Below, piece after piece: positions 47,647 through 58,649 of a stretch of 64,000 nt of DNA. Source of the DNA: Ceratotherium simum simum (lineage: Eukaryota > Chordata > Mammalia > Perissodactyla > Rhinocerotidae); the NCBI RefSeq assembly GCF_000283155.1, contig NW_004454266.1:3740116-3804115 (forward strand), written 5' to 3'. Under the pieces are notes generated by a model, which made no database searches, was not told where the DNA came from, and worked only from the letters and a program-made list of their open reading frames with translations. Position 1 is the stretch's first letter, and every line of letters begins with the position of its first letter. Both the position numbers and the translations under genes were made by a program.

Positions 47647-47832
47647 TTTTTTTTTTTTTTTTTTTGCTGAAGAAGATTCACCCTGAGCTAACATCTGTGG
47701 CCAACCTTCCTCTGTTTTGTATGTGGGTCACCGCCACAGCATGGCTGTTGATGAGTGATGTATGTCGGTGCCCAGAACTGAACCCAGAAGCAGATAGCAT
47801 AGAACTTAACCACTAGACCACTGGGCTGGCCC
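47647..47832 (-). mobile_element. ERE-type SINE (minus)
   Basis: T tract, GAGCTAACATCTGTGGCC, and the GGGCTGGCC head. It has a perfect 16-bp target duplication CTACCTCATGATTCTT (47631-47646 and 47833-47848). Confidence 0.95.
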
Positions 47833-47869
47833 CTACCTCATGATTCTTGAGAAAATTAATGAATGAGTG

Positions 47870-48715
47870 ATTAATGGAAAACTGGTTAATAATCCATATG
47901 AACACAAAATGTAAGATTTGATATTATATTTTCTATTGGGCAAAATTTTTTTGAATGGTATGGACAAATATCGTTTGCATTAGTATAAGTTATCTACAAG
48001 TCGACTTTTTCCATACAAAGCTCTAGAATAGTTTAGTAAATAGAAATTCAGTTAAAGGTGCACACTCAGATAGAATCAAATAATTTCCAGAAGCCCATTA
48101 GGCAAGGCCTGACACTTCACTGAAAGGACACCCAATAATTTTCTGTTGCCCATTTCCAAGACTTTGACAATTTTTTCCTGACACATGTGAACCTTTATAT
48201 AAGCTGTTATATACTGTTTCAAACTGAGTTAATCTGGAAGTGTTAGCAGAGATGGAGATACCTTTGATCAGGTCACTGTTTATCCAGTAGTAAATCTAGT
48301 TGTGTATGTTTTTAACTCTAGTACTATGGTTGGATAAAGCATTTTGAAGTCTTTTATACTTTCCTTAGTTTACACTGTTACTAACAGACTCTTCATCTGA
48401 ATGAAGATGAATGAAATCAAAGACATTCTCAGGTAGTTCTCCATGATCTTCTTTCCATCACTCCCTATCTGCTCACCCTCATTTAGAATCTCTGTTGTTT
48501 GTGGTATGAAGGGACTTCAGCAGAGAAGATCAGCAGATAGCATTAATATTTCCAGAATGCAAGTTACTTTTGTTTTTCTAGGGCAATAAAAAGTCTGAGT
48601 CTATTGAGATGGTCAAAACTTGGCAGTCCAGAGATATAGCTAAGGTCATTAGAGGCTCTACAGTCTGTGACTGAAGTAACTCACTCCATATATCAATCTC
48701 TTCAGGGGAGTTTTC
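47870..48715. other. Intergenic, no gene seen
   Basis: No named repeat or coding frame. Confidence 0.4.
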
Positions 48716-48719
48716 TAAG

Positions 48720-49200
48720 CTTTTGTCACCCGTGTATGCCCTAAGCAGCTGGAAGGACGTTTAAAGGTGCTTAACGCTTCCTCAACGCTGTTTCTCAGAG
48801 CTTTGCTGGGAAGAAATACCGGGTCAACTGGCCTGAAGCAGATTGATCCCAGCTGCAAGGGCAACGCTTGTGCAGATGGCCTGGAGACGACCAAAAGATG
48901 CCCTTTACTTCATCTTAATGCTAAAATCTCCGCCCTGGGAGGAGCTAGGCCTTATTAGCATAACATGCGATGTACGTGAGAGCATGTTTTCAGACTGCAT
49001 CTGTGCAAAGTAATACCCACCTCTACATGTGATGACAAACTTCCCTTTCAAAGATTCATTCTCCACCTGAAATAAAAGGACCTGCCTCCCTTTGTTTGAG
49101 GAGGACCACAACTTTGGAAATGGTTCCGCGTGGTCTCCTATTGGCTGCAAATACACTTTACTTTGTGTGACAACTACTTCTAGTGGAGAGCCTGATTTTA
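48720..49200 (+). mobile_element. Probable solo LTR (plus)
   Basis: GAGGAGCTAGGCCTTATTAG, ATAACATGCGATG and the GGCTGCAAATACACTTTACTTTG-type end (shown in part) fit an endogenous retrovirus LTR. The family is not assigned and there is no internal region next to it. Confidence 0.4.
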
Positions 49201-49655
49201 ACTCACCAGGAGGTGAACTCAGTTTGGTTTGGTACCATTTTCACTTCATAGCTGCCTTTTGGAAGATAGGGAGCAGTGAAATTATTTATTTGTGCAACTG
49301 AAATAAGTTGTTTTAAGATGTCATCAACAGGGACTGGTGCCACTTACACCACAAAAAAGGTAGTACGGGATGGCCAGCTACTTTGCACAACAGCGTGTAA
49401 TTGACTCATATACTGGAGCCCAATGGAATAAAAACTCTTCTGCAAGTGATTACCACTTATCTCAAGGATGTTACAATTTTGTTCGGGAAATAGCTATACT
49501 TTGAAACAAACTTTTGAAATAATTTTTTTTTTTTAATTTTGAAAGACTTTGAAAAAACTTTTGAAACAAACTGCATTACATAGAGTTAGTCTACACGTCT
49601 AAGGTAAGTGCTCCTTGAGGCATCTTGGAGCAATAGCCTTTTTATTCTTAAGTCG
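49201..49655. other. Intergenic
   Basis: A small local duplication is present: ACTTTTGAAATAATTT, then ACTTTTGAAACAAACT (CTTTGAAACAAACTTTTG near 49499 and AACTTTTGAAACAAACTG near 49557). No gene. Confidence 0.4.
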
Positions 49656-49659
49656 TCTA

Positions 49660-50060
49660 GGCCAGAGCTTTTCTCACTTTAATGGGTTTACAAAACACTG
49701 GGAATCTGGTTAAAAAGACGATTCTTGTTTGGTAGATGTAACATGCATAAGAATCACCTGGAGCAATTGGTAAAACACATGTTCCTAGGCTTCACCTCCA
49801 GAGATCTTGATTCAGTAAGCCTGGAGTGTGGCCTGAGAATTTGCACTTTTAGCTGGTTGCTGGGTGCTGCTGAAACCGCTGGTCAGCTGACTACTCTTTG
49901 AATAACACTGCTGTAAGCCAGCACATCTCACACTCTAAAGTGTGTCAGAATGGTCTGGGTATTTTGTCAAATGCAGATTTTCCTCTAGTAGATCAGGAAT
50001 ATGTTTGGATATTCTTAATTTCCAACAGGGCCCCTGGGGATGGAGATGTTGCTGGACCAG
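49660..50060. mobile_element. MER5-type hAT-Charlie elements, two in a row
   Basis: 49660-49912 follows the MER5A order (AAGAATCACCTGGAGC, CTTCACCTCCAGAGATC, TGATTCAGTAAGCCTGGAG, TGAATAACACTGC). 49918-50060 looks like a second related copy (CACATCTCACACTCTAAAGT, AAATGCAGATTTTCC, CCCCTGGGGATGGAGATG). Confidence 0.65.
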
Positions 50061-50340
50061 GTTCTGTTACTGCACAAAATTGGGGTTCTCTGCCCAATGC
50101 ACATAAACAAGCCAATTAACTATGGCATCAGCCTTTGTGAAAAGAAATCAGCTTTATTCTGCGAGATCGATCTGCAGGGAGACATGGGGTGTGTGCCCTC
50201 GGATCTATCTCCCTGTTTCAGGATTTGGGGTGAAATTTAAGAGGTTAGGGAGAACAGGCTGGCACACAGAAACACTGGTGGGACAGATTTTGATTGATGG
50301 GCTTCAAGTATTTATGGAAGGTTTTAAACATTTATGACAG
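50061..50340. repeat. Unclassified interspersed repeat (LTR-like), copy 2
   Basis: 50179-50303 matches 35405-35535. This copy also includes AAAGAAATCAGCTTTATTCTG upstream. Confidence 0.65.
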
Positions 50341-50789
50341 AGTTCCAAACATTTTTGATGAGATGGGGAAGGAATTTTAACACCAGATATTCCTGAATGA
50401 GGGACCCATCCCTTCTGGTAAGAGTCCAACTGTCAAGTTCCAGTTGTGTCTTGGTTCTGTGGAAAGGAGGATCTTTGGTTCCGAGGTCATTTCAGGTCAC
50501 GATTTCTTCTTTTACACATGCCCTGGCTATGTGACTTTGTAGATTTTCTGAAAGGCAATTCTTAATCACTCTGTTGATAAGAGATGGGGTCAGTTGAACC
50601 TGTCCTGGAGGGCCCATGGTTACAGATCCACCCTTGGAAAGCTCTTGATGGTTCCCAAATTTACTGTACTTTAGGGTAAACTGGGAGCTTTAAAAATCCC
50701 TGATGGAGGATTGGCACCCTATAGCAATTAAATTAGAATGTCTGGGAGTGGGAGTGAGGCTTCAGTAGGTTTTAAAGATTCCCAGGTAT

Positions 50790-51680
50790 GATGTTGTGAT
50801 TTATAATAATATGAAATATATAGTTGGTCTTCCTGCTATGTCTGGCACAGAGCTCCTAAAACTCTTGGAATTTCCTAAATGAGGAGAGCAATAAAGGTGT
50901 CTTTTCCTACGTTAATGATGTGACTTTTGGACCCCATGTAAGGATGGGAGCTGGTTGCCAAGACAACTAACTGTGTGATTAGAGGGTTGGAAATTTTGGT
51001 TTCACCTCTCCCCCACAGCCTTCAGGGAGAGGTGAGGGGCTGGAGGTTGAATCAATTGCCAATGGCCAATGATTTAATCAATCCTGCCTAAGTAATGAAG
51101 CCTCCATAAAAACCCAAAATGCTTGGGTTTAGAGAGCTTCCAAGTTGGTGAACACATGGAGGTTCTTCGAGAGGGTGTGGAAGCTCCTTGCCCTTTCCCC
51201 ATACCTTGCCCTATGCATAACTCAGCTGTTTCCGAGTTATATCCCTTTATAATAAACCTGTAATCTAGTAAGTAAAATGTTTCTCTGAGTTCCGTGACCT
51301 GCTCTATTAAACTAGTCAAACCCGGGGAAGTTGTGGGAGCCTCTGATTTGTAGCCCATAAGTCAGAAGTACAGGTAACAATCTGGACTTTTGACTGCCAT
51401 CTGAAGTCCAAGGAGGGGATCAAGGTAATCTCCAATTTGTAGCAGGTGGATCAGAAGCACAGTAACAGTCTGGGCTTGTGATTGTCATCTGAATAGGGGG
51501 AGAGGGGACAGTCTTGTAGGACTGAGCCTTCTACCTGTAGAGTGGGACACTATGTCTGCTAGATAGTGTTGAATTGAATTCAATTCTCCGATACCCTGAT
51601 GATGTCCAAGAATTGCTTGTTGAAGTGTGGGGTACCCTGTCTCCCCATATTGGAATTGGATCTAAGAACCTAATTTACCA
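50790..51680 (+). mobile_element. Solo LTR (ERVL-like, MER21-type), copy 2
   Basis: In sense orientation it shows TGTGATTTATAATAATATG, CACAGAGCTCCTAAAACTC, GGCCAATGATTTAATCAAT, GAAGCCTCCATAAAAACCC, AACACATGGAGGTTCTTCG, a poly-A signal AATAAA (51251), TCTCTGAGTTCCGTGACC, and an end near GTGGGGTACCC. It is the same family as 3460-4440 and 62540-63345. Confidence 0.75.
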
Positions 51681-51689
51681 GGTTATCTC

Positions 51690-52020
51690 AATATGCCCCA
51701 AAGTTTGGGAGCCACTGACCATTTCTCTGTCACTAATTACTCTGATTATGTTACTAACATATTCAAATTTTTTATTACATTTTAGATGTCATCACCATTT
51801 CTTTTGACACTTATTTTCTGTTATAACAAGATGTTCAAAGCTTATCTTTTACCTACCCTTCCCCAGCCCAAGAATCCTGGTTCCTTTTAATGCAGAATGG
51901 TGTTAGAGCCCAAGATCCGGTGTACTATTGCTATGGGGTGTCTTTGATTCTTGGCCCTTTAAGCAGACAGACCTAGGAAATATATGTACACATATATTCA
52001 TCTACATACACATACATACA
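51690..52020. other. Intergenic, ATACA microsatellite
   Basis: An ATAC/ACATACA repeat lies at about 51984-52030. No gene. Confidence 0.5.
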
Positions 52021-52029
52021 AATATATGT

Positions 52030-52930
52030 ACAGTTAAAAAGATAAACTGAAGTATATTAAAAATTTTGAGTTTATTTGAGCAAAAATTGATTCGAATCAG
52101 GCAGCATCAATCTACCAGATAGAAAGGAGCTCCGAGGAGCTATACACAATGAGTGATTTTTATAGGCGGAAGGGAGCAGGGACATGAAAGTTATACTAGG
52201 CAAGAAAAAAACAAATGCAGATTGGTTATTGCAAGGTTACTTTCCTTCAGGGGATGGCAGAGGTCTTTCAGACAGATTACCTAACTAGTGCTGTTCAAGC
52301 GATTCCTGATTGACTGGTTTAAGATTCCATTTCTAGGAGACCTGAAACTGTAATTAAGTTAAGTTTTGGTTTGATGACTTGGGCTTAGCATAAGCAACTC
52401 CATTTTGGGCCTGTTGTCTTTTTTTGTGCGTGTGTGTGTGAGGAAGATCAGCCCTGAGCTAACATCTGTTGCCAATCCTCCTCTTTTTTACTAAGGAAGA
52501 TTGGCCCTGGGCTAACATCTGTGCCCATCTTCCTCTACTTTGCATGGGACGCGGCCACAGCATGGCTTGACAAGCAATGCGTCAGTGTGCACCCAGGATC
52601 CGAACCTGAGAACCCCAGGCTGCCGGAGTGGAGCACACGCACTTAACTTCTGCGTCACCAGGCCAGCCCCTGTTGTCTTGTTTTTTAGCAATACATATAT
52701 ATATATATACAAATGCACACACATACACACACGTACATAGCAGTAAATGTTTAACCACCATTCTTGCAGTGGTGGTGTTGGGTGGGGAATGCTGATTTAT
52801 AGTGTTTGCTGAGCTGGTTTCTGTGGTGTAAATATATACTCTTATCACGGCAAATTTCAAATTAACAATGGTTTAACAACTGGCTTGGAAAATTCCTGAA
52901 AATTTAACAAGATGGTTCTAGCACACCACC
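52030..52930 (-). mobile_element. LTR-like repeat (minus), split by an ERE
   Basis: GAGTTTATTTGAGCAAAAAT, GAATCAGGCAGCATCAATC, GCGATTCCTGATTGACTGG and CTCCATTTTGGGCCTGTTG are words of a common mammalian LTR in reverse. The ERE at 52421-52668 lies inside, and the LTR-like text resumes at 52740-52930. The family is not assigned. Confidence 0.5.
52421..52668 (-). mobile_element. ERE SINE with duplicated tail module (minus)
   Basis: The ERE is in reverse with the GGCCAGCCCC head at the right. The tail module GAGGAAGAT..GCCCTGAGCTAACATCTG occurs twice (about 52440-52490 and 52493-52540). Target duplication CCTGTTGTCTT is at 52410-52420 and 52669-52679. Confidence 0.93.
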
Positions 52931-53375
52931 GGATATGCATATACATACACGTATACATGTTTTAGAAATCATAAGTTTACATCAATACCTACAATTCAAA
53001 TTCATGCCCAAGGGTTTCTTTCTTGTCTTCTCCCATTCCATGTTGTATATCCCTTCTTTCACAGCAATAACCGGGACTTCCCAAAGTATCATGTTTTTCA
53101 TTGGCTCCATTCTATAGTTTCAGAATTGTTTCCCCCCTACTACTACAGTAAACAAATTACTTAAAAAGTTCAGAATTTGTTTGCAATTCAACACACACAC
53201 TCACATAAGTGCGCACGCACACCTGTACACATATACTCTATTCTGTGCCAGAATGAGGCTATATAATAAATACTGTGTTCATGTGTTACTTGAGTTCTTC
53301 CTTCTTACTTCTCTCCCTCTATCCCCTCTTTCTTCCTTCCTTCCTTCCCGTCTTCCTTCCTCTTGTGTGGTTACA
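52931..53375. other. Intergenic with microsatellites
   Basis: CATACAC/ACACAC tracts lie near 52938-52960 and 53190-53230. A TTCC tract is at 53331-53362. No gene. Confidence 0.5.
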
Positions 53376-53590
53376 GTATTAACTTGAAACACAATTAAGC
53401 TCATTTTTTTCAGTTTGTGTACTAGTTTTAAGAATTTTTCCCTTCCTATTTTTACCAATTTACTTTTGTTTTTGAATGTGTAGTATATTAACCTGCTTTC
53501 AAAAGTTAAAACGACGCAGAAGGTATACTTAGAGAATGTCACTCACTTTCATATCCCTTCACCCTTCTCCTACCTAGAAGATAATCAACT

Positions 53591-53790
53591 TTTTTTTTTT
53601 TTTTTTTTTGGTGAGGAAGACTGTCTCTGAGCTAACATCTGTGCCAATCTTCCTCTATTTTGTATGTGTGATGCTGCCACAGCACGGCTTGTTGAGTGGT
53701 GTGTAGGTCCGCACCAGGGAGTCAGCCTGTGAAAGCTGGGCCATGGAAGCGGAAACTGTAAGCTCAACCTCTATGCCACCAGGCCGGCCC
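53591..53790 (-). mobile_element. ERE-type SINE (minus)
   Basis: T tract, GTGAGGAAGACTGTCTCTG, AGCTAACATCTGTGCC, CACCAGGCCGGCCC head. The flanks AATCAACTTTTTT and GACCAACTTTTTT are the probable target duplication. Confidence 0.93.
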
Positions 53791-54015
53791 ACTGACCAAC
53801 TTTTTTATTCTGGTTTATTGTTCACATGTGTGTGTGTGAGGAGGCTGTGTTTTGTAATCATAAGCAGATATACACAGATTATCTTATTTTCCTTTTTTTC
53901 TACAGAAAAGTAGCATATTATATACACTTTTTTATATTTTGCTTTCACTTAATAATAGCTCACAGAAACAACTCCAGGAGATATTAAAGGAATAATAGAG
54001 ATTTTCCTCATTCTT

Positions 54016-54222
54016 CTTCTTCTTCCTTTTTTTTTTTTTGTGAGGAAGATTGGCCCTGAGCTCACATCTGTACTCACCTTCCTCCATTTTTGTATATGAG
54101 TCACCGTCCCAGCGTGGCTTGAAGAGCAGTGCATCTGTCCATGCCCAGGATTCAAACCAGCAAACCTCAGGCTTCTGAAGTGGAACGCACAAGCTGAACC
54201 ACTACGCCACTGGTCCAGTCCC
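54016..54222 (-). mobile_element. ERE-type SINE (minus)
   Basis: T tract, GTGAGGAAGATTGGCCCTGA, ending with a decayed head (CACTGGTCCAGTCC). Target duplication CCTCATTCTT is at 54006-54015 and 54223-54232. Confidence 0.93.
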
Positions 54223-54500
54223 CCTCATTCTTTTATATAACTGCATATTACACTATTATGTGTAGAAATGATAGTTTATTCAACTAACCTCCTATACTTC
54301 AATATTTAAGCAGTTTCCAATATTTTGCAGTTTCAAATAGTCCTGCAATGAATGTGTATATGTGGTTTCATATTGTTGGAAGCGTATCTTGAGTATAAAT
54401 GTTTGGAGATACAGGAATGCCATGTTGAAGGATAAGTAAGAAAGAAGATGTTGGCTTGCAGATTGAGGTGTATATATTTCATCATGTTAAAAGACCATCC

Positions 54501-54804
54501 AGGGCCAGCCCCGCGGCTTAGCGGTTAAGTGTGCGTGCTCCGCTACTGGCGGCCAGGGTTCGGATCCCAGGCGAGCACCATCGCACCGCTTCTCTGGCCA
54601 TGCTGAGGCTGCGTCCCACATACAGCAACTAGAAGGATGTGCAACTATGATGTACAACTATCTACTGGGGGGCTTTGGGGGGAAAAAAAAGGAGGAGGAT
54701 TGGCAATGGATGTTAGCTCAGAGCCGGTCTTCCTCAGCAAAAAGAGGAGGATTAGCATGGATGTTGGCTCAGGGCTGATCTTCCTCACAAAAAAAAAAAA
54801 AAAA
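54501..54804 (+). mobile_element. ERE SINE with duplicated tail module (plus)
   Basis: This is the only plus-strand ERE: AGGGCCAGCCCCGCGGC head, tRNA-Ser-like TTAGCGGTTAAGTG and GGTTCGGATCCC, TGAGGCTGCGTCCCACAT, then two copies of the GGAGGAT..ATGTTAGCTCAG..TCTTCCTCA module (about 54692-54743 and 54744-54788) and a poly-A tail. A perfect target duplication AAAAGACCATCC is at 54489-54500 and 54805-54816. Confidence 0.96.
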
Positions 54805-55664
54805 AAAAGACCATCCATCCATGCTCAGGAGTGTTCACTAGGAAATGGTAATAATTTTATCAAAGCTCAGCATCTATGAAAATAATTATATGATTTTTTT
54901 CCATGTGGGGGGCAATGGCCTATCCCTTTTTGTGAGCTTCTTGAATGTGTGTCGTCAATGAACGTGTCAAATACATCTCAAGGGAGGATGTCATCAATGT
55001 AATATTATATCTACTCCTAGAGAAAGTTGAATGCAGTTAAGGTCTTGCCAGGAAAGATTGTGTACTATAGCAAGACTGATGAGATAACCCAAGAGTAGCC
55101 ACCTAAATGCGTATTGTGTCCCTTCGATGATGAAGGCAAACTCAGATGCTTTGAAGTTGTTGAAATAGCCAATGAATAGAATATATTAGGCAAATCTGTG
55201 ACTGCAAAGTGTACACAAGTTACTCATTGGGTGGAGTCAGTAATTTCAACAATATTTGGTATTGGCGCCTTAATGAGTGACACCATGGAATGAAAGAGCA
55301 GTAATCTACCCTTAGGTGCCATTCTTTCTTACCGAGTTTAAGAACAAGCTAAATTGGGCTAGTAAATGAGAAACTGTGGAAATAATCACCCCTTGTCTAA
55401 CTAGATCTTATATAGTGGGTTCATTACTTGAAGGCTCTGTCTTAATTTATATTATGCCATATTAACTACTGTAATTGGCAGGGGTGCAGAGGAGCTTCAT
55501 AGATTCCCATTTTGTCAAGTTGATTATGTCAAAAACTTAATTTTATCTTAATTATTACTCATTAGGACAGAGTATCCATGCCTACTATGGGATATTTTAG
55601 GGCAATGGGAGCTGTGACCATAGGGAATTTAAGCAAGGCAATAGTTCTGACCGTTAAGGTCAGA

Positions 55665-55705
55665 ATTTTATTATTTTATTTTATTTTATTTTATTTTAAT
55701 TTTAT
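55665..55705. repeat. TTTTA microsatellite
   Basis: About seven TTTTA units. Confidence 0.9.
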
Positions 55706-56864
55706 TTTATGGTTGGTAACTCCTCTAAGAGTACAGGATACCTAGTTTAAATTTAGTGGTATCACCAGGTATTGGGTACTTTGTTTAATGTAACTTGAGC
55801 CTTAGTCTCAATTAAGGCCATGAAGGTTTGCTGACTGGTGCATTTCAGCAGATGTTAAAGCTTATTTAGAACCTATGTTGTATACACACAAAAGGCAAAT
55901 GGCACCTTTTAAATCTTTTATTGTATAATTTTTTAGTAAATTTTGAATTTTGAATGGGGTTAAATTGGGGACCTCTCTTTCAGTATTTTATTTCCTCCCC
56001 CTGTATCCAGGGTGTGTGTGTGTGTGTATTTTGTTACTGGATTTACTTGGGGCAGAGAGGAGAAGTCTTCTCTATTCTGCTCGTTTTTATGTTTATTCCT
56101 CCAGAGAGTCCCAAATCAGTATCCTCAGGGTTTGGGGTGTTCTCCATAGCAATTGTTGCTTTACTAGGTTTAGGGAAACTGGGCTTAAGTTGAGTTTGAA
56201 TTAACCCCTTGGCATGTTGATAAGACACAGCACTCAATCAAACTCAGAGTCTTTGTGGATCTATTTCACAGTTATCTAATAAGGTGATGGTGTCCTCTGG
56301 CTTTTCAAAGGTGCAGGGGCTGAAGCATTCAGGGCCACTTTTCATGGTCTGTGCCACGAGGGTGCCATGAGTGCCTATAATCTTCAGGATCAGGATGTTT
56401 TTTGATGTCAGAGGCATGGGCAATAGCAGCAGCAGCAGCAGCAACAGTATAGGGCCCTAGTGAGCCATCTGTCTTTAGGAGTATTGACCTCAGCATACCA
56501 CGTGGTAACCGCTCTTACTCACATAGGCAACCACCGAATGGGTCTGTATACTGCACAACGTATCAGTCTTTCCCCGAGTGCTCTATAGAATGGGCCAATG
56601 CCTAGTTGAGACACGCAACCAGTGGTTGCAGGGTAAGAGCTGTTCCCCTGAACCTAACGTCACTCACAACTTCTGCTGGAATCAAGACCCAAGATTCAGT
56701 CAGAAACACACAGATAGGGCCAGGCCAAGACACATGATAGGACAAGGGCTACTTTAAGGAGGTCCTCAATATCATACTCCTGTCCCTAAACACCGATTAT
56801 TAAAGCTTCCAACTTAGGTCTATTAAATCTATAACTGTCAGGACTCAGTAAATGCAGCAGAATC

Positions 56865-56970
56865 AGCACAGCTCAAAGCACAGGCTTGCCAGCAGGCAGC
56901 AACACATCTCAAAAATGTGCTAGCCAGCAGGCCGCGGCTCAAAGTACATGCTCACCAGCAGGCAGCAGAG
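56865..56970. repeat. Degenerate 38-40-bp tandem repeat
   Basis: Three units share GCTCAAAGCACAGGCTTGCC, AGCCAGCAGGCCGCGGCTC and TGCTCACCAGCAGGCAGCAG type wording (CAGCAGGC recurs at the end of each). Confidence 0.7.
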
Positions 56971-57061
56971 CCAGTTAGCAATCCAAAGCAAGAGAAGAAA
57001 GACCCTTAGTGGTGGTGTCATGACCCAGACATCCTGTTCAAGGTACCAATTGTGCACACCC

Positions 57062-57470
57062 AGTAGAGATAGGATAGACTCCCTTCTCTCATTAATAGTT
57101 GGATGTTGCCATCCACCACCAAGAAGGTATGAAAAATGTATTACTCACATGTGGAGGCTTTCTAGGGAGAGCAGAGCAGGCACCCAGAGAGTCTACTTGG
57201 TTTGAGTGAAGGGAGGAGAGAGTGGTGCTGGATTTTTTTGTGGTTAACAAGTGAGGCCAGGGTGAGGATTCTCATATGCAGACTAGGGCTTTCATGGTTT
57301 GAACTTTCTGCCATGGCCAAGGAAGGAAGGGAGCACAAGCCCTTTCTTACCAGTTTGCCCAGATGTAGGGCAAAAGAAGAGGAAATGGTGAGATTGAAAG
57401 CTGTTAGCAGTCAAACATCAAAAGTGGAGTCAGACTCTTTATCACAATAATATTGGCACATACAGCATTT
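57062..57470 (-). mobile_element. Possible LTR at right edge of the decayed retroelement
   Basis: On the minus strand it would end in CA next to a short AT spacer and a TGG-starting 18-mer, the arrangement of an LTR and a primer-binding site. There is no second copy to confirm it. Confidence 0.25.
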
Positions 57471-58640
57471 TGTTATTTTTTAAAATTTGGTTATCAAATT
57501 GTTCATGTCTAATTAAGCTATATTTAGATTAAGTAAAAAAAGAACATCGTATTTAATTAAAACCAACACAGTTAGACAATGTGAGGGCAAAATTTTTTAG
57601 GAAACTGGGAAGCCAGTCACAGAATAACACATTCTTTTTCTGTAGGCCTGTCTTCATCCAGGGCCGAGGAGGGAAAACACTCAAATTGGCAAGGCCTGAT
57701 CATCTCCTTAACACTTCTAAATCGTGATATCAGTTCCAGCATGGTAGCATGCTAGAGGGAGTGAACTAGAAATATAGGAGAGTCGTTGAAATAATATGTG
57801 GGACTAAAGTAAAATGCAGGAAACTACAGCTAATATTATTATTGTTTATTATCATTTGCTGAGAGTATATTGTAAACATTTAATGTTATATTAGACTTTA
57901 GAGAATGCTAGAGCTGATAGAAAGCAATTTCAGTGGAGCACTGGGTGGGAATGAGTAAAGGGGTGAGGGAATTGTAGTGGTTCCCAAAAAGGCCAGGGTG
58001 AATCAGAGTCTGCAAGAAGTCTCCTTCATGAAAATACCAGTGCCAAAAATAACATTTATCACAACGTAAATAAAATTCCTGACAACGAAGGATTTAAACC
58101 AATATTTCAAACTCAATTAACAGACTAAGGTCTTAAACAAACGTCTCATTACACAGTGAGTGGCTTTTGATCTCCTTTCTACCATCTCTTCATACTGGTA
58201 AAATTATTTCCACAATATTCACTTTGACAAGGCAATTGCCTACCTAAGTAGAAAAATCCTGAGAACATATAATCTGGGAAAAGGAAAAAAAATCTGAATA
58301 TAACTTTCGCAGGCTACAGAAAACTTAGGAAAATTTAAAATTAACTTGGTTTCCATCTTCCTTTGCGTAGCTTTCGCCCTTACATGCTCACAGCCAGGCA
58401 CACACTCACTCTCATATCCATCCCATTCTTTGGCAGAGGTTGCTAGAAGACAATATTCAGAGAAGAAAGAAATGCAGGAAAGTCTTGGGATGAAAGAGAA
58501 GGGGTAGAGGAGACGGGTAAAAACAGAGGAAAAATAAATCAAGAAAGAAGAATGAAACTACTTCTGTGAGGAGCTGAATGAACTTCTGTAAATGAGTAAG
58601 ACAGTTTTTCCTGGCAACTTGTGCAAAGTAGGTTTGCCCT
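57471..58640. other. Single-copy-like DNA before block B'
   Basis: No named repeat and no tRNA gene. This is where an initiator tRNA-Met would be expected if B' were a full copy of B and its flank. Confidence 0.45.
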
Positions 58641-58649
58641 AATATTTGC

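Larger units (their letters stand above)
46550..47860 (+). repeat. Segmental-duplication block A' (paralogue of A)
   Basis: It matches 31795-33745 in the same orientation (see block A for anchors). The copy has no tRNA-Leu at the equivalent place (about 47150-47220). It carries its own later ERE (47647-47832) and an A/GA microsatellite (47301-47340). Confidence 0.75.
53380..54440 (-). mobile_element. L1 3' UTR fragment (minus), split by two EREs
   Basis: It matches the style and words of 40620-41400 (TTTGCTTTCACTTAATAATAG, CAATATTTTGCAGTTTC). The EREs at 53591-53790 and 54016-54222 interrupt it. Confidence 0.6.
54820..57060 (-). mobile_element. Possible decayed endogenous retrovirus internal region
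   Basis: No intact frame is present. The stretch is single-orientation and repeat-like. It holds a TTTTA microsatellite (55665-55700), an AGC triplet run (56422-56437) and a degenerate 38-40-bp tandem repeat at about 56865-56970. Next to an LTR-like right part (57062-57470), a minus-strand retroviral leader is possible. This is a weak call; it could also be unrelated old repeats. Confidence 0.3.

Noticed and set aside
56422..56437. AGC triplet run as a possible coding polyglutamine or polyserine tract
   Set aside because: It is short, lies in decayed repeat DNA, and is not in a supported frame.
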